A DNA stretch of 64,000 nt, from NCBI GenBank assembly GCA_963676345.2, contig CAXXTS010000006.1, forward strand, positions 558,001-622,000, in the 5' to 3' direction. Under the pieces are notes generated by a model, which had not been told where the DNA came from, searched no databases, and saw nothing but the letters and a program-made list of their open reading frames with translations. The position numbers and the translations under genes are program-made. This document shows positions 52,245 through 62,240 of the stretch, piece after piece. Each line of letters starts with the position of its first letter. The first letter of the stretch is position 1. The stretch comes from G963665925 sp963676345 (GTDB taxonomy: Bacteria > Bacillota > Clostridia > Peptostreptococcales > Acidaminobacteraceae).

Positions 52245-53621
52245 ATGAGCGTATTTCATCTTCTTATAAGAGATTTACATATTCTTTTCAGTGAGAAAAA
52301 AACACTCTCTGTCATTTTGATGATGCCCATTATACTAACAAGTATTTTGAGCTTTGCTTTATCGGGCGCTTTTAATGATAGCCCAGAAATTCCTTCATTT
52401 AGAATCGCCATTGTTAAATCTTTTGAGACAAAAGAGGCTTCTAATCAGCTCGGCGAAGTGCTTAAGGAGAGCGGACTTGAATCGGTTCTTTCTGAAACGG
52501 TGCTGGAGGGCATGTTGAGTTCGGCGACTGAAGCAGATATGGAGCGCATCTTTTTTGAAGAGTTTCTAGACAATCCAGAAGTTAAAGATATTCTAGACTA
52601 TGAAATCATGCCGATGGAAGAAGCAATTGAGGCACTGGGTCAAGACAGTCTATCGGCCGTTGTTGTACTGCCAGAAAATTTTCAGCACGCAGGGTACACA
52701 AATCTCTTTACAACAAGCCAGCAAAAACTTGAAATAGAAGTTATTCGCAGTCCAAATAAAAGTGTCACTGCAGATATTACAGTAAGCATGATAAAGACTT
52801 TCTTGAGTCGACTGGATTCGACCGCTGCAAAAAAGAATGCAGCGCTTGATGTATTTCTCACTTCAGGGACACAGATTAATGATACACAAATTATGCAGAC
52901 CCTTACACAAAATGAGAGCTCCGGTCAGACTATGGACATCCGATTTGATAATACAATAGGCCCTGGGCGCAGTGTGATTGACAGTAAAAGCTACTACTCA
53001 GTCGGCATGTTGACGCTCTTTTTGCTATTTGGTGCAGGGAGAGGCAGTTACATGCTGCTTCAAGAAAAAAGGGACTACACATACCAGCGCATGCTTTGCG
53101 CAGGTATTGGCAAGTGGGCGGTTCTAACTGGAAAATTCTTAACCATTTTTTTTATGGTTTTTATTCAACTCTGTTTACTGATACTTTTTTCTACCTTTGT
53201 TTTAGGGGTGCAATGGGGCGCCTACCCCAGCGTGTTTATCCTTAGCATTTTCACGGCCTTTGCGGTCGCAGGCCTTGGAATTTTACTGGCGGCTATTACC
53301 TTTGTTTCAGACAAGACGCGCATTGCCAGTTTGTTTGAATCTGTAATTTTTCAAGTGATGGGGTTACTTGGCGGTGCCTATATTCCCCTTGAAGTTTTAC
53401 CAAGAGAAATACAGCTTTTAAGTAAAGTCCCATTAAATGGCGTAGCGCTGGATGGCTACTTGAAAGTCATGTCAGGTAGCAGGATTGCTGAACTGTCATC
53501 GAGTTTGCTCCTGCTCCTATTAAATGGTCTTGTTTTATCCGCTATAGCAATTTATCTTGTACGCTCAAAGGAGGGGAAGCATTATGATGGCAATCATCAA
53601 GCTCAGACTGCTGGGCCTTAA
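52245..53621 (+). CDS. ABC-2 type permease
   Basis: The 458-residue protein has one N-terminal membrane segment, a large extracytoplasmic part (about 45-235), and five to six C-terminal segments (from FLLFGAGRGSYMLLQEKR). This is the YhgE/Pip-like ABC-2 layout. It should form a heterodimer with the next permease and use the ATPase upstream for export. ATG 52245 follows GAGGAGG. Confidence 0.88.
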   Translation: MSVFHLLIRDLHILFSEKKTLSVILMMPIILTSILSFALSGAFNDSPEIPSFRIAIVKSFETKEASNQLGEVLKESGLESVLSETVLEGMLSSATEADMERIFFEEFLDNPEVKDILDYEIMPMEEAIEALGQDSLSAVVVLPENFQHAGYTNLFTTSQQKLEIEVIRSPNKSVTADITVSMIKTFLSRLDSTAAKKNAALDVFLTSGTQINDTQIMQTLTQNESSGQTMDIRFDNTIGPGRSVIDSKSYYSVGMLTLFLLFGAGRGSYMLLQEKRDYTYQRMLCAGIGKWAVLTGKFLTIFFMVFIQLCLLILFSTFVLGVQWGAYPSVFILSIFTAFAVAGLGILLAAITFVSDKTRIASLFESVIFQVMGLLGGAYIPLEVLPREIQLLSKVPLNGVALDGYLKVMSGSRIAELSSSLLLLLLNGLVLSAIAIYLVRSKEGKHYDGNHQAQTAGP

Positions 53622-54756
53622 AGAAGACTACAAAATTATGCTTGTAATGGCGCTTCTGGCACTTGCCATGGTATATGCTTTTAGCGCACAGGGGGGGCAG
53701 ACCTCTGGAAGGGTGGTGTACATCTCTTTTGCAGAACCGTCTTTATTCGCGGACTTAATTGAAGAAGAACTGGGGGCAGTGGGCACATATGATATTAGAC
53801 GTGTTGATGAAGAAACTGGACGTGATCATGTTGAAAACTATGAAGGGCTTGCACTCGTGTCCTTTGGTGCAGACTTGCCCGGACAAATCAGTACAGGTTC
53901 AGTTTCGATTGCGTTTTTTAGTACTAAAAATGACGTAGATATCCAGGGGCTAAAACAAAACTTGGAAAATCTGCTGATTGATATTCATGGCGACTTGGAG
54001 TTCAGTAAAGACTTGTTAAGCTCAGCTGAGGAAATGGGCCTTGATAAGGATGGGTCCCTATCGGTAGATTACGTGTTTGAAAAATTGAGGACAGACTACC
54101 GCAGTCAGGCAATGTTCAGCCTTGTTGAGCGTACAGAATCAGGCATGTGGAATGCTGAGCGTAGAAACCTGAGGAATTTTTTAGGTTTTGCACTCCTCTT
54201 TTCTGCATATACGATTGTATTTGGAATCGGTGAAATTGTGAATGACAAAATGTATCATACCTGGCAAAGACTTTTGCAAAGCCCTATAAGCCAGTTGCAA
54301 ATCCTAAGTGCAAACTTGGTGAGTACTCTATTTATTGGTTTTATGCAAATGCTTGTAATCTTTTTTGGCGGACACACACTCTTTGGAATAGAATTAGGTT
54401 CGCGGTGGGATCTTATTCTTCTGATCTGCTTATCTTATATATTTTCGCTAACGGGTATGGGGCTTTTTTTAGCGAGTATGGTAAAAAACCAGGGGCAGCT
54501 TTCTGCATCTGTGCCCATCTTTTTAACCTCCTTCGCAATGCTTGGTGGCTGTATGTGGCCGCTTGAAATTGTGAGTTCAAAAATACTCTTGACCTTAAGT
54601 CTAATTACCCCGCACCGCTGGGCACTTCAAGCCCTTCAGGGCGTTACAATGAATAGTGAAACGATGCTTCAAGTCATTCAACCGGTCAGCATTTTGTTCT
54701 TTATGGGGACCGTATTTGTCATTTGGGGCAGTGTGAGACTAAGAAAACACGCATAA
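53584..54756 (+). CDS. ABC-2 type permease
   Basis: The 390-residue protein has the same layout as its upstream partner: a first membrane segment (about 18-36), an extracytoplasmic part, and six C-terminal segments (from FLGFALLFSAYTIVFGIGEI). It overlaps the previous gene by 38 bp, with ATG 53584 or 53587 after AAAGGAGG, so the pair is probably translationally coupled. Export substrate unknown. Confidence 0.88.
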   Translation: MMAIIKLRLLGLKEDYKIMLVMALLALAMVYAFSAQGGQTSGRVVYISFAEPSLFADLIEEELGAVGTYDIRRVDEETGRDHVENYEGLALVSFGADLPGQISTGSVSIAFFSTKNDVDIQGLKQNLENLLIDIHGDLEFSKDLLSSAEEMGLDKDGSLSVDYVFEKLRTDYRSQAMFSLVERTESGMWNAERRNLRNFLGFALLFSAYTIVFGIGEIVNDKMYHTWQRLLQSPISQLQILSANLVSTLFIGFMQMLVIFFGGHTLFGIELGSRWDLILLICLSYIFSLTGMGLFLASMVKNQGQLSASVPIFLTSFAMLGGCMWPLEIVSSKILLTLSLITPHRWALQALQGVTMNSETMLQVIQPVSILFFMGTVFVIWGSVRLRKHA

Positions 54757-54828
54757 GTTCTCACTAAAAACACTGCACAGTTCTTCCGAGTTTACCGATA
54801 ATATTAATAGAAGAATAGTCAGGGTTAA

Positions 54829-54863
54829 ACCTAAGCGCTTCTTATAGGTAGGAACACTTAGGT
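54829..54863 (+). other. Leader hairpin before the FliK-like gene
   Basis: ACCTAAG and CTTAGGT pair perfectly, with a near-pairing TTAAA/TTAA extension, just before the GGAG SD. CCGATAAT (about 54796-54803) resembles a sigma-D -10, but no TAAA is spaced correctly. Confidence 0.45.
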
Positions 54864-54880
54864 TAAATGGAGTGAAATAT

Positions 54881-56959
54881 ATGAAGATTATAGATCAATT
54901 ATTTAGTACCAATAGATTCGCCAATATGGGCCAGAAGACAGGGCAGGAAAAGACATCTGGTACACTATCTGGCGGATTTGCTCTGATTGAGAATAGTACT
55001 GTAGAGGGCATGGACAAGGTTCAAAACCTTTTGAGGAATTTAGACCATCCTGTAACGGAGAAAGAGGCCACATCAATAGAAGGCTTTATGCAAAACAGTT
55101 CAGGTTCGGTGGCTTCAAAGCTTGAAACCATAGAGTGGGCAACCGATAAGAATGTTGAGCTCTCTGAAGATAATTTGACAGCAATTCACGAAACGCTGAA
55201 TAATGAAATAAACGAAGGTGAGCTTATACAGACACTTTCTGGAACAAAGGCACTGAGTGAAGATAAAACGAAAAGCTTAGTAGAAAAAATTAAATCAGAT
55301 GACACGATCCCTCCAGCTTTTAAGCAAAAAATCTTATCGGCCGTAAAAAAGGGCATGCCACTTGATAAGGCCGTTGTCTCAGCTGTTCGTGACACCTTGC
55401 AGCTCGATGCATCTATTAAGGGCAGGACTCTGTTCATTCAAGACTCAGATGGAACCAATGCGGTTGTGAGTATAGACCAGATTCTAGAGGTTGTTTCAAA
55501 GGCTTTTGAAATGCTTCAGACCGATAAACTAGAGGGCTTCGTAGGGGTCTTGAAAGAAGCTCTAGCCAGTGCGATTGGTGAGGCATCTCTAGTCGATTTC
55601 ATAGATGGCGAAATGCTTGAGGCTGAAACGTCACAGACCGATCAAAGGGATGAAACGGATATAAATGAAATGGAGGCAGTTGAAGAAGAGGGCCAACTAC
55701 CGACTTCCATTGATGAATACGATGCCTTTGAAGATGAAATAATTGAACGCCTTGAAGCTTCCTTTGAAGAAGTTGCATCAGCCCTTGTTCAGCAGGTCGG
55801 CCAAGATGCTCTTGAAGCGACAGCGGATGTGCATTTTAAGTCTTATCTTGTTGAAAAGGTGACAGAAAACGCTATTGCAGCAAAGGAAACATTTAATGTA
55901 ACCCGTCAGGAAATGGTAAATTCACTTCGTGATATCGTATCAGATGATGTGTCGCTTTCTCGTGAACAAATGAAAGAAACACTCTCTAAGGTCATTGATA
56001 AACTTGATAATATGCTTATGAAAAGTGATGTTACCCTATATACAAGTATGAAAATGGAAAGAAACCTATTGGGTATGAGTTCAGAGCTTCAAGAGGCCCG
56101 CAAGAACCTTGTAAAAGGGGACTTTACAACGGCAAAAGAAATCGTTAAGCAAGTTTCCGGTTCGCTTGAAAAAATGATTTTTAAGCCTTCAGAAAAAAAC
56201 ATTGAGCTTATGGCCTTTAAACAAGGTGCTGAAATGTCAGGGCTTAAACAGTCGGGTATGCCAGTCCTTTCTGCACAAAATACATCCATGCGTGGTGTGC
56301 TTGAGCTCTTTAGAGAAATGGGGCTGAATCATGAGCCGGAAGTTGCTGAAAAGCTTCTTGAAGTGGGAAAAAATAAAGGCCTTGAAGAGGATTATAAAAT
56401 AAAAGACAACTTAAAAGCTGTTTTATTAAGACTTGCAGAACAAGATGATGCCGGTTCAAAACGTTCTGTCGAAGGCGCTGAAAAGGCCCTCAATAATTTG
56501 ACGGGACAACAACTGATGAATAAACTGGAGACCAAGCAAGACACGCAAACACTCTTCTTTCATATACCTGTAGATACAGGCAGTGAAATTAAAGATATGC
56601 GCCTTTTTGTCAATTCCAGAAAAAATGGAGATGCACTGGACTGGGAGAATACATCACTTTACTTTTCTGTTGAGTTAAAGAAATATGGTGAAACAGGGAT
56701 TCTTATTCAGTCAAAGGACCGACAGCTTTCAATAAATGTGCGTAATGACAATAAAGCCTTTGAGGATGTCATGACCCCTTTGGTTACAGCGCTTCAAAAA
56801 GAGTTTGTAGATGTTGGTTTTAAACTTGGGCCCGTTCGGTTTACAAGCTTAAATGACACATCGGCAAAGGATCTTATTCAGACTAAGGATATTGAAAAGA
56901 AGGCTCAGAAGGTGCCTTATCGGTCTACTCCGGAGAAAGGATTTGATTTTTCCATATGA
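54881..56959 (+). CDS. FliK/YlqG-like protein
   Basis: The 692-residue protein is largely helical and acidic, without a signal peptide. Only the C-terminal domain (about 560-680; FHIPVDTGSEIKDMRLFV, SLYFSVELKKYGETGILIQS, RDNKAFEDVMTPLV-like) resembles the FliK hook-length control C-terminus. Together with the FlhB-C-like gene next to it, it matches the ylqG-ylqH gene pair of Bacillus. Its role is not established; a link to flagellar export is inferred. ATG 54881 follows GGAG. It overlaps the next gene by 4 bp (ATGA). Confidence 0.7.
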   Translation: MKIIDQLFSTNRFANMGQKTGQEKTSGTLSGGFALIENSTVEGMDKVQNLLRNLDHPVTEKEATSIEGFMQNSSGSVASKLETIEWATDKNVELSEDNLTAIHETLNNEINEGELIQTLSGTKALSEDKTKSLVEKIKSDDTIPPAFKQKILSAVKKGMPLDKAVVSAVRDTLQLDASIKGRTLFIQDSDGTNAVVSIDQILEVVSKAFEMLQTDKLEGFVGVLKEALASAIGEASLVDFIDGEMLEAETSQTDQRDETDINEMEAVEEEGQLPTSIDEYDAFEDEIIERLEASFEEVASALVQQVGQDALEATADVHFKSYLVEKVTENAIAAKETFNVTRQEMVNSLRDIVSDDVSLSREQMKETLSKVIDKLDNMLMKSDVTLYTSMKMERNLLGMSSELQEARKNLVKGDFTTAKEIVKQVSGSLEKMIFKPSEKNIELMAFKQGAEMSGLKQSGMPVLSAQNTSMRGVLELFREMGLNHEPEVAEKLLEVGKNKGLEEDYKIKDNLKAVLLRLAEQDDAGSKRSVEGAEKALNNLTGQQLMNKLETKQDTQTLFFHIPVDTGSEIKDMRLFVNSRKNGDALDWENTSLYFSVELKKYGETGILIQSKDRQLSINVRNDNKAFEDVMTPLVTALQKEFVDVGFKLGPVRFTSLNDTSAKDLIQTKDIEKKAQKVPYRSTPEKGFDFSI

Positions 56960-57219
56960 AAAGAAAAGGTGTTGGCACATACGATGCACAGATTGAATCC
57001 TATACACGGTCTGATGCAAATGAGTTCGATGGTTTGAGTGCGCTTATAAAGCAGGAAGCTGAGAAGCACAATATACCTGTTGAGAAAAAGATGGATACAC
57101 TAAAAGAACAGGTGGGCAATGATTTAAGAAAGAATATTCCCCCCCAGCTCTATGCAGTTGTGAGTGGTATTGTTGATGTGATTGGAAAACTTGAGGAGGA
57201 CGACTCGGATGAAGGTTAA
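56956..57219 (+). CDS. FlhB C-terminal-domain homolog (YlqH-like)
   Basis: The 87-residue protein matches the cytoplasmic C-terminal half of FlhB/YscU: LIKQEAEKHNIPVEK, then PPQLYAVVSGIVDVIGKLEE. The NPTH autocleavage motif and all membrane segments are absent. Such stand-alone FlhB-C proteins (FhlB/YlqH) can substitute for part of FlhB in some bacteria. ATGA overlap with the FliK-like gene indicates coupling; the YaaR gene starts inside its 3' end. Confidence 0.82.
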   Translation: MKRKGVGTYDAQIESYTRSDANEFDGLSALIKQEAEKHNIPVEKKMDTLKEQVGNDLRKNIPPQLYAVVSGIVDVIGKLEEDDSDEG

Positions 57220-57652
57220 AAAGGTATCCCGTTCTGGACCTCAAAAATCCACGAGTACCAAAAAAAGTGAAGTGCCCCGTATTACATTTACTGAAATCCT
57301 CGGGAGTCTGGAGAATGACCGGGATCGTTCCAAAGAGTTGTTGGATGAACTTCTGCAAGATATTGAAAGCAAGGGCAAGCAGCTCATTGAGAATAGAACC
57401 GTTGAAACATTGGTTGAATACCGTGAAATGATCAAAGGCTTCATTGAAGAAGCGGTTGAAAAGGGATATAAAATTGAAGAACGACGCGGTTTTAGCCGTA
57501 CCGGAAGAACACGCGTCATGCGTACGGTAAAGGAAATAGACAAGCAGCTCGTCGAGCTCACCAATCTCATTTTGGGTCAGGAAAAAAAGCAAATTAGGCT
57601 ACTCGAAAAAGTGGGTCAAATTCAAGGCCTTCTTGTAAATTTGATTATATAA
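57209..57652 (+). CDS. YaaR-family protein (DUF327)
   Basis: The 147-residue protein shows the DUF327 pattern: a basic N-terminus, then an alpha-helical core with ENRTVETLVEYREMIKGFI and KGYKIEERRGF, ending EKVGQIQGLLVNLI. ATG 57209 lies 9 nt after GAGGAGG, inside the end of the previous gene; an upstream TTG would contain that SD. Function is unknown in the family. It ends at a strong terminator. Confidence 0.88.
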   Translation: MKVKKVSRSGPQKSTSTKKSEVPRITFTEILGSLENDRDRSKELLDELLQDIESKGKQLIENRTVETLVEYREMIKGFIEEAVEKGYKIEERRGFSRTGRTRVMRTVKEIDKQLVELTNLILGQEKKQIRLLEKVGQIQGLLVNLII

Positions 57653-57678
57653 GTATAGGACTATACAGTAGCGCTATA

Positions 57679-57728
57679 AGCATAAATTTAAAGTTGTGTT
57701 CTCACAATCTAATAAATTTATGCTTTTT
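57679..57728 (+). terminator. Intrinsic terminator with a TTGTG/CACAA inner stem
   Basis: AGCATAAATTTA and TAAATTTATGCT pair perfectly over 12 bp, followed by TTTT. The apex contains TTGTGTTCTCACAA, which resembles the apex of copy B and its neighbour hairpin (TTGTGCTCGCACA). Confidence 0.85.
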
Positions 57729-57841
57729 ATATGTAGCGTTTTACTCTTTGATGATTCTCTGTTAGGATGTTTAAGTACTTTATAGAATATGATAGAATAG
57801 ATTTAAAACGAATGTACGTTCGCAGGAGAGAGGTATTATAA

Positions 57842-60031
57842 ATGGATTTAGCAATGTTGAATGACAGACAGCGCGAAGCGGTTGTGACGACTGAAGGCCC
57901 CCTTCTAGTGCTTGCTGGCGCAGGATCAGGGAAAACCCGTGTTCTTACAAACCGTATTGCATATTTAATTGAAGAAAAACAGGTGTATCCAAGTCAGATT
58001 CTTGCCATTACTTTTACCAACAAAGCTGCGGGTGAAATGAAAGAAAGAATTGAAAACCTGATTGGTTCAGGGGCATCCACAATGTGGGTAGGGACCTTTC
58101 ATGCGACTTGCGTAAAAATACTGCGTAGAGATATTGATCTAATAGGATATAAACGTGATTTTGTTATATATGATACGACTGACCAAAGAACACTCATAAA
58201 GTCCTGTCTTAAAGAGCTCAATATAGATGAAAAGACAGTGACCCCTAAGTTTGTCGGGGCAAAAATTTCTGATGCTAAAAATGACATGATTACCGCTGAA
58301 ATGTTTGAAGAGATGAACGCAAGTGATTATCAGCTAAAGCAGGTCTGCAAGGTTTATAGCTTGTATCAGAAAAAACTCAAACAAAATAATGCCATGGACT
58401 TTGATGATTTGATTCTAAAAGCCATTGAACTTTTGACAACGGAAGATGAAGTCCTTGAATACTATCAGGGAAAATTCAAATATGTACTTGTAGATGAGTA
58501 TCAAGATACAAACAAGGCCCAGTATAAACTCGTGAATCTGATTGCCTCAGGGTATGGAAACTTATGTGTTGTCGGTGATATTGACCAGAGTATATACGGC
58601 TGGCGGGGGGCTGATATTCGAAACATCCGCGATTTTGAGTCAGACTACCATAATGCCAAGGTTATTAAGCTTGAGCAGAATTACAGGTCTACAAAGGTTA
58701 TCCTTGATGCAGCTAATGCTGTTATTCAAAACAACTCAGGGAGAAAGCCAAAGAACCTTTGGACTGCCCAGCACGAAGGGGCTCAAATCAAGTACTATAT
58801 GGGTCAGAATGAGTATGATGAAGGTCGCTATATTGCTGACCAAATTCAAAGCATTAGCCGAAATGAAGCGCGTTCTTACTCGGAATTTGCGATACTTTAT
58901 AGAACCAACGCCCAGTCGCGGGTCTTTGAGGACTGCCTCATGCGAGAAGGGGTTCCATATAAAATTGTTGGCGGGCACAAATTCTATGACAGAAGAGAAG
59001 TCAAAGATGCTCTATGCTATCTGAGACTGATTTTAAATACACAAGATGATGTGAGCCTCATGCGTATTATAAATACACCTAAACGGGGCATCGGCGCGAA
59101 ATCACTTGAACGCGTTGCAGCGTATTCTGTTGAAAATGAAATTTCCATGTATGATGCCATTGAAGAAATGATTGAAGGGGGGCTGGCGCCAAAACGGGCG
59201 CTGAGCGGACTCACAGATTTTATGAAAGCAATGCGCCCTTACGTGGCTCAAAAGGATGATATGTCAGTACATGAAATCCTTGAAGGGATTCTTTCAGACA
59301 GTGGTTATGAAGCTGAACTGGTCCTTGACCAAACGGTAGAGTCTAAAAGCAGGCTAGAGAACTTAAAAGAACTCGTCAATGTGACAATGGAGTTTGAATC
59401 CAGATCGGGTTCTGCGCGTCTTGAAGACTTTCTTGCAGAAGTGAGCCTGATGTCGGATATAGATGGTCTAAAAGAAGAAGAGGACGGGGTACTTCTCATG
59501 ACCCTTCACTCTGCCAAAGGCCTTGAATTTCCAGTGGTCTTCCTGGTAGGTCTAGAAGAGGGCATCTTCCCAACAGGGCGTGCACTCGATGATGACCAGG
59601 CTCTTGAAGAAGAGCGTAGGCTGGCATATGTCGGCATTACGCGTGCTGAAGAACGCCTTTTTATGACGCATGCTTACCTTAGAAACCAATATGGTAGAAC
59701 CAATGTGAACTTGGTCTCTCGATTTATAGAAGAAGTCCCGGCAGGGCTTATAGATAGCGGAACTGCAGAAATTGCAAAACGCAAAGCGTCAGAGCTGAAT
59801 TATAAAAAGAAAATGGTGGGCGGGTTTCATTTGCCCAAGGCACGTGAGACAAAACCTGTAGAAGACGGGGCCCTAAAACCGGGTACAAAGGTAGTCCATA
59901 AATCATTTGGTGAAGGCACCATCATTACCAAAACAGGTGAAGGGGATAAGGCGGTTGTGACGATTGCCTTCAATAAGAAGGGCATTAAGAAGCTTCAAGT
60001 CGGCATGGCACCACTTGAAATACTAGGTTAA
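57842..60031 (+). CDS. pcrA: ATP-dependent DNA helicase PcrA
   Basis: The 729-residue UvrD/Rep-type helicase has motif I AGAGSGKTRVLTNRI, motif Ia ITFTNKAAGEMKERI, motif II DEYQDTN, motif III GDIDQSIYGWRGAD, motif IV QNYRS, motif V TLHSAKGLEFPVVF and motif VI EERRLAYVGITRAEE. A Tudor-like tail (KPGTKVVHKSFGEGTI) ends it. It unwinds DNA in repair and plasmid replication. ATG 57842 follows CAGGAGAGAGG. ligA follows after 11 bp, the common Firmicutes pair. Confidence 0.96.
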   Translation: MDLAMLNDRQREAVVTTEGPLLVLAGAGSGKTRVLTNRIAYLIEEKQVYPSQILAITFTNKAAGEMKERIENLIGSGASTMWVGTFHATCVKILRRDIDLIGYKRDFVIYDTTDQRTLIKSCLKELNIDEKTVTPKFVGAKISDAKNDMITAEMFEEMNASDYQLKQVCKVYSLYQKKLKQNNAMDFDDLILKAIELLTTEDEVLEYYQGKFKYVLVDEYQDTNKAQYKLVNLIASGYGNLCVVGDIDQSIYGWRGADIRNIRDFESDYHNAKVIKLEQNYRSTKVILDAANAVIQNNSGRKPKNLWTAQHEGAQIKYYMGQNEYDEGRYIADQIQSISRNEARSYSEFAILYRTNAQSRVFEDCLMREGVPYKIVGGHKFYDRREVKDALCYLRLILNTQDDVSLMRIINTPKRGIGAKSLERVAAYSVENEISMYDAIEEMIEGGLAPKRALSGLTDFMKAMRPYVAQKDDMSVHEILEGILSDSGYEAELVLDQTVESKSRLENLKELVNVTMEFESRSGSARLEDFLAEVSLMSDIDGLKEEEDGVLLMTLHSAKGLEFPVVFLVGLEEGIFPTGRALDDDQALEEERRLAYVGITRAEERLFMTHAYLRNQYGRTNVNLVSRFIEEVPAGLIDSGTAEIAKRKASELNYKKKMVGGFHLPKARETKPVEDGALKPGTKVVHKSFGEGTIITKTGEGDKAVVTIAFNKKGIKKLQVGMAPLEILG

Positions 60032-60042
60032 GGAGAACAAAG

Positions 60043-62103
60043 ATGTCTAAGAATTCACCAATGCAGTATACAGATCTGCTTGAGCTGGATATTAATACGA
60101 TAGAATTACCAGCTGCATATATTGAAAGGCTGACCGAAGCGCTATGGTACCACAGTGAACAGTATTATGATTTGGATGCTCCTAAAATTACCGATGCAGA
60201 CTATGACCGGCTCATGAACAAGCTGATTGAACTGGAGACGGCGTTCCCTGAACTAAAAAGAGCGGATTCACCAACCCAGCGTGTGGGAGGTACACCGCTT
60301 TCTCAGTTTGAACAGGTACGTCATGCTGTTAAACTGCTCAGTCTTGGAAATGCCTATAACAGAGCAGACCTCATCGATTTTGATCAACGTGTCGAAAAGG
60401 AGCTCGCTGGTAGCAAGCAATATACCGTTGAGTATAAAATAGATGGCCTCAGTGTTGCACTGCGTTATGAAAACGGTCTATTTATTGAGGGAGCTACCCG
60501 AGGCGATGGCGAAACCGGTGAAAACATTACAGAAAACCTTAAAACCATTCGAAGTATTCCACTTAGACTTAAAGAGCCCGTTACACTCACCGTTCGCGGT
60601 GAAGTGTATTTTCCAAAGAAAAAGTTTGAAGCGCTCAATGAGCGTCAGGAAGAGCAGGGACAGCAGCCTTTTGCTAACCCTAGAAATGCAGCAGCAGGTT
60701 CATTAAGGCAGCTCGATTCAAGGGTCACAGCCGCAAGACCACTTGATATATTTGTGTTTGATGTACTTTCTGGCGAACTGCCTTCTGACAGTCATGCTGA
60801 GAACTTTGAGTATTTGAAGAAATTAGGGTTTAAGGTTTCTGACTATGCATGCTTTGATTCCATAAATGAAGCGGCGGATTATTGTGAAGCCATGATTGTC
60901 AAAAGACATGACTTAGAATATGAAATTGATGGCATAGTTGTGAAAGTAGACAGTTTAAATCAAAGGCAGACACTCGGTGTGCGCGCTAAAAGTCCAAAAT
61001 GGGCAATTGCATATAAGTTTCCAGCTGAAGAGAAAGAAACCACTGTGAAAGATATCATTGTTCAAGTGGGTAGAACCGGCGTGCTGACACCAAAAGCAGA
61101 GCTAGAGCCTGTCGAAGTGGCAGGGTCAACTGTGACGTATGCAACACTGCATAATCAGGACTATATCGATGAAAAAGATATCCGAATTGGTGACCATGTC
61201 ATCATTCAAAAAGCTGGTGACGTTATACCAGCGGTTGTTCGTGTCCTTGTTGAAAAACGCAGCGGCTGTGAAGAAGCCTTTCAGCTGCCGCGGAAGTGTC
61301 CGGAATGTGGTTCAAAAACAGTACGCAAAGAGGGTGAAGTTGCACTGCGCTGCCTAAATGAAACGTGTCCGGCCAAACTCAGACGGAGCATCATACACTT
61401 TGTTTCTAGGGCGGCTATGGATATAGACGGCATGGGTGAACGCCAAGTGGAGCAGCTCTTAAAGAGTGAACTGATTTTAGATTATGCTGATCTGTACTAT
61501 TTGAAAGAAAAGCGCGACCGTATTATCATGCTGGAACGCATGGGGGAGAAGTCTGTAGATAATTTGCTGTCTGCAATTGAAAAATCAAAGGAAAATGACT
61601 TGTCGCGCCTTATCTCCGGTTTTGGTATCTCATTAATTGGAACGAATGCTGCGGCAACCCTTGCAAAGCATTTGAAAAGCTTAGATGCTATTATGCAAGC
61701 TGATTTGGTTAAACTGACACAAATTGATGAAATCGGTGAGAAGATGGCTCAGTCGGTCATTGATTTCTTTAATGATGAAGACAACATCAAGCGCATAAAC
61801 AAATTGAAGGCTGCTGGTGTGAACATGTATGCTGAAGCGGAAGCTGAAATCGATATGGACACATTTTTCGCAGGAAAGACCTTTGTATTAACAGGCTCGT
61901 TGGTTCAATACAAGCGCAGTGAAGCCAAAAAAGTTATTGAATCCTTTGGGGGTAAGGTAACAGGCAGTGTCAGCAAGAAGACAGACTATGTTGTGTATGG
62001 CGAGAGTGCAGGTTCAAAATTGACAAAAGCGAATGAATTAGGTGTAGAAACTATGACTGAAGAAGCCTTTGTTGAGCTGGTTGCGTCTTATGAAAACAAA
62101 TAG
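60043..62103 (+). CDS. ligA: NAD-dependent DNA ligase
   Basis: The 686-residue enzyme seals nicks using NAD. It has an N-terminal Ia domain (LTEALWYHSEQYYD), the adenylation domain with the active-site Lys132 in EYKIDGLSVAL, an OB fold, a zinc finger (CPECGSKT with late CLNETCPAKL), helix-hairpin-helix repeats, and a C-terminal BRCT domain (FFAGKTFVLTGSLVQYKR). ATG 60043 follows AAGGAG. Confidence 0.97.
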   Translation: MSKNSPMQYTDLLELDINTIELPAAYIERLTEALWYHSEQYYDLDAPKITDADYDRLMNKLIELETAFPELKRADSPTQRVGGTPLSQFEQVRHAVKLLSLGNAYNRADLIDFDQRVEKELAGSKQYTVEYKIDGLSVALRYENGLFIEGATRGDGETGENITENLKTIRSIPLRLKEPVTLTVRGEVYFPKKKFEALNERQEEQGQQPFANPRNAAAGSLRQLDSRVTAARPLDIFVFDVLSGELPSDSHAENFEYLKKLGFKVSDYACFDSINEAADYCEAMIVKRHDLEYEIDGIVVKVDSLNQRQTLGVRAKSPKWAIAYKFPAEEKETTVKDIIVQVGRTGVLTPKAELEPVEVAGSTVTYATLHNQDYIDEKDIRIGDHVIIQKAGDVIPAVVRVLVEKRSGCEEAFQLPRKCPECGSKTVRKEGEVALRCLNETCPAKLRRSIIHFVSRAAMDIDGMGERQVEQLLKSELILDYADLYYLKEKRDRIIMLERMGEKSVDNLLSAIEKSKENDLSRLISGFGISLIGTNAAATLAKHLKSLDAIMQADLVKLTQIDEIGEKMAQSVIDFFNDEDNIKRINKLKAAGVNMYAEAEAEIDMDTFFAGKTFVLTGSLVQYKRSEAKKVIESFGGKVTGSVSKKTDYVVYGESAGSKLTKANELGVETMTEEAFVELVASYENK

Positions 62104-62203
62104 ATATACCTGTATTCAAAAAGGCAATATTCCTATGTGTATCGAACTCTATTGAATTGAGTTTACACTGATTGAAAAGATGAATATAATGTGAACACCA
62201 GTT

Positions 62204-62240
62204 AAACCCTTGTGAATACTTACTTTTACAAGGGTTTTTA
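62204..62240 (+). terminator. Intrinsic terminator after ligA
   Basis: AAACCCTTGT and ACAAGGGTTT form a perfect 10-bp stem, followed by TTTT. Confidence 0.85.
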
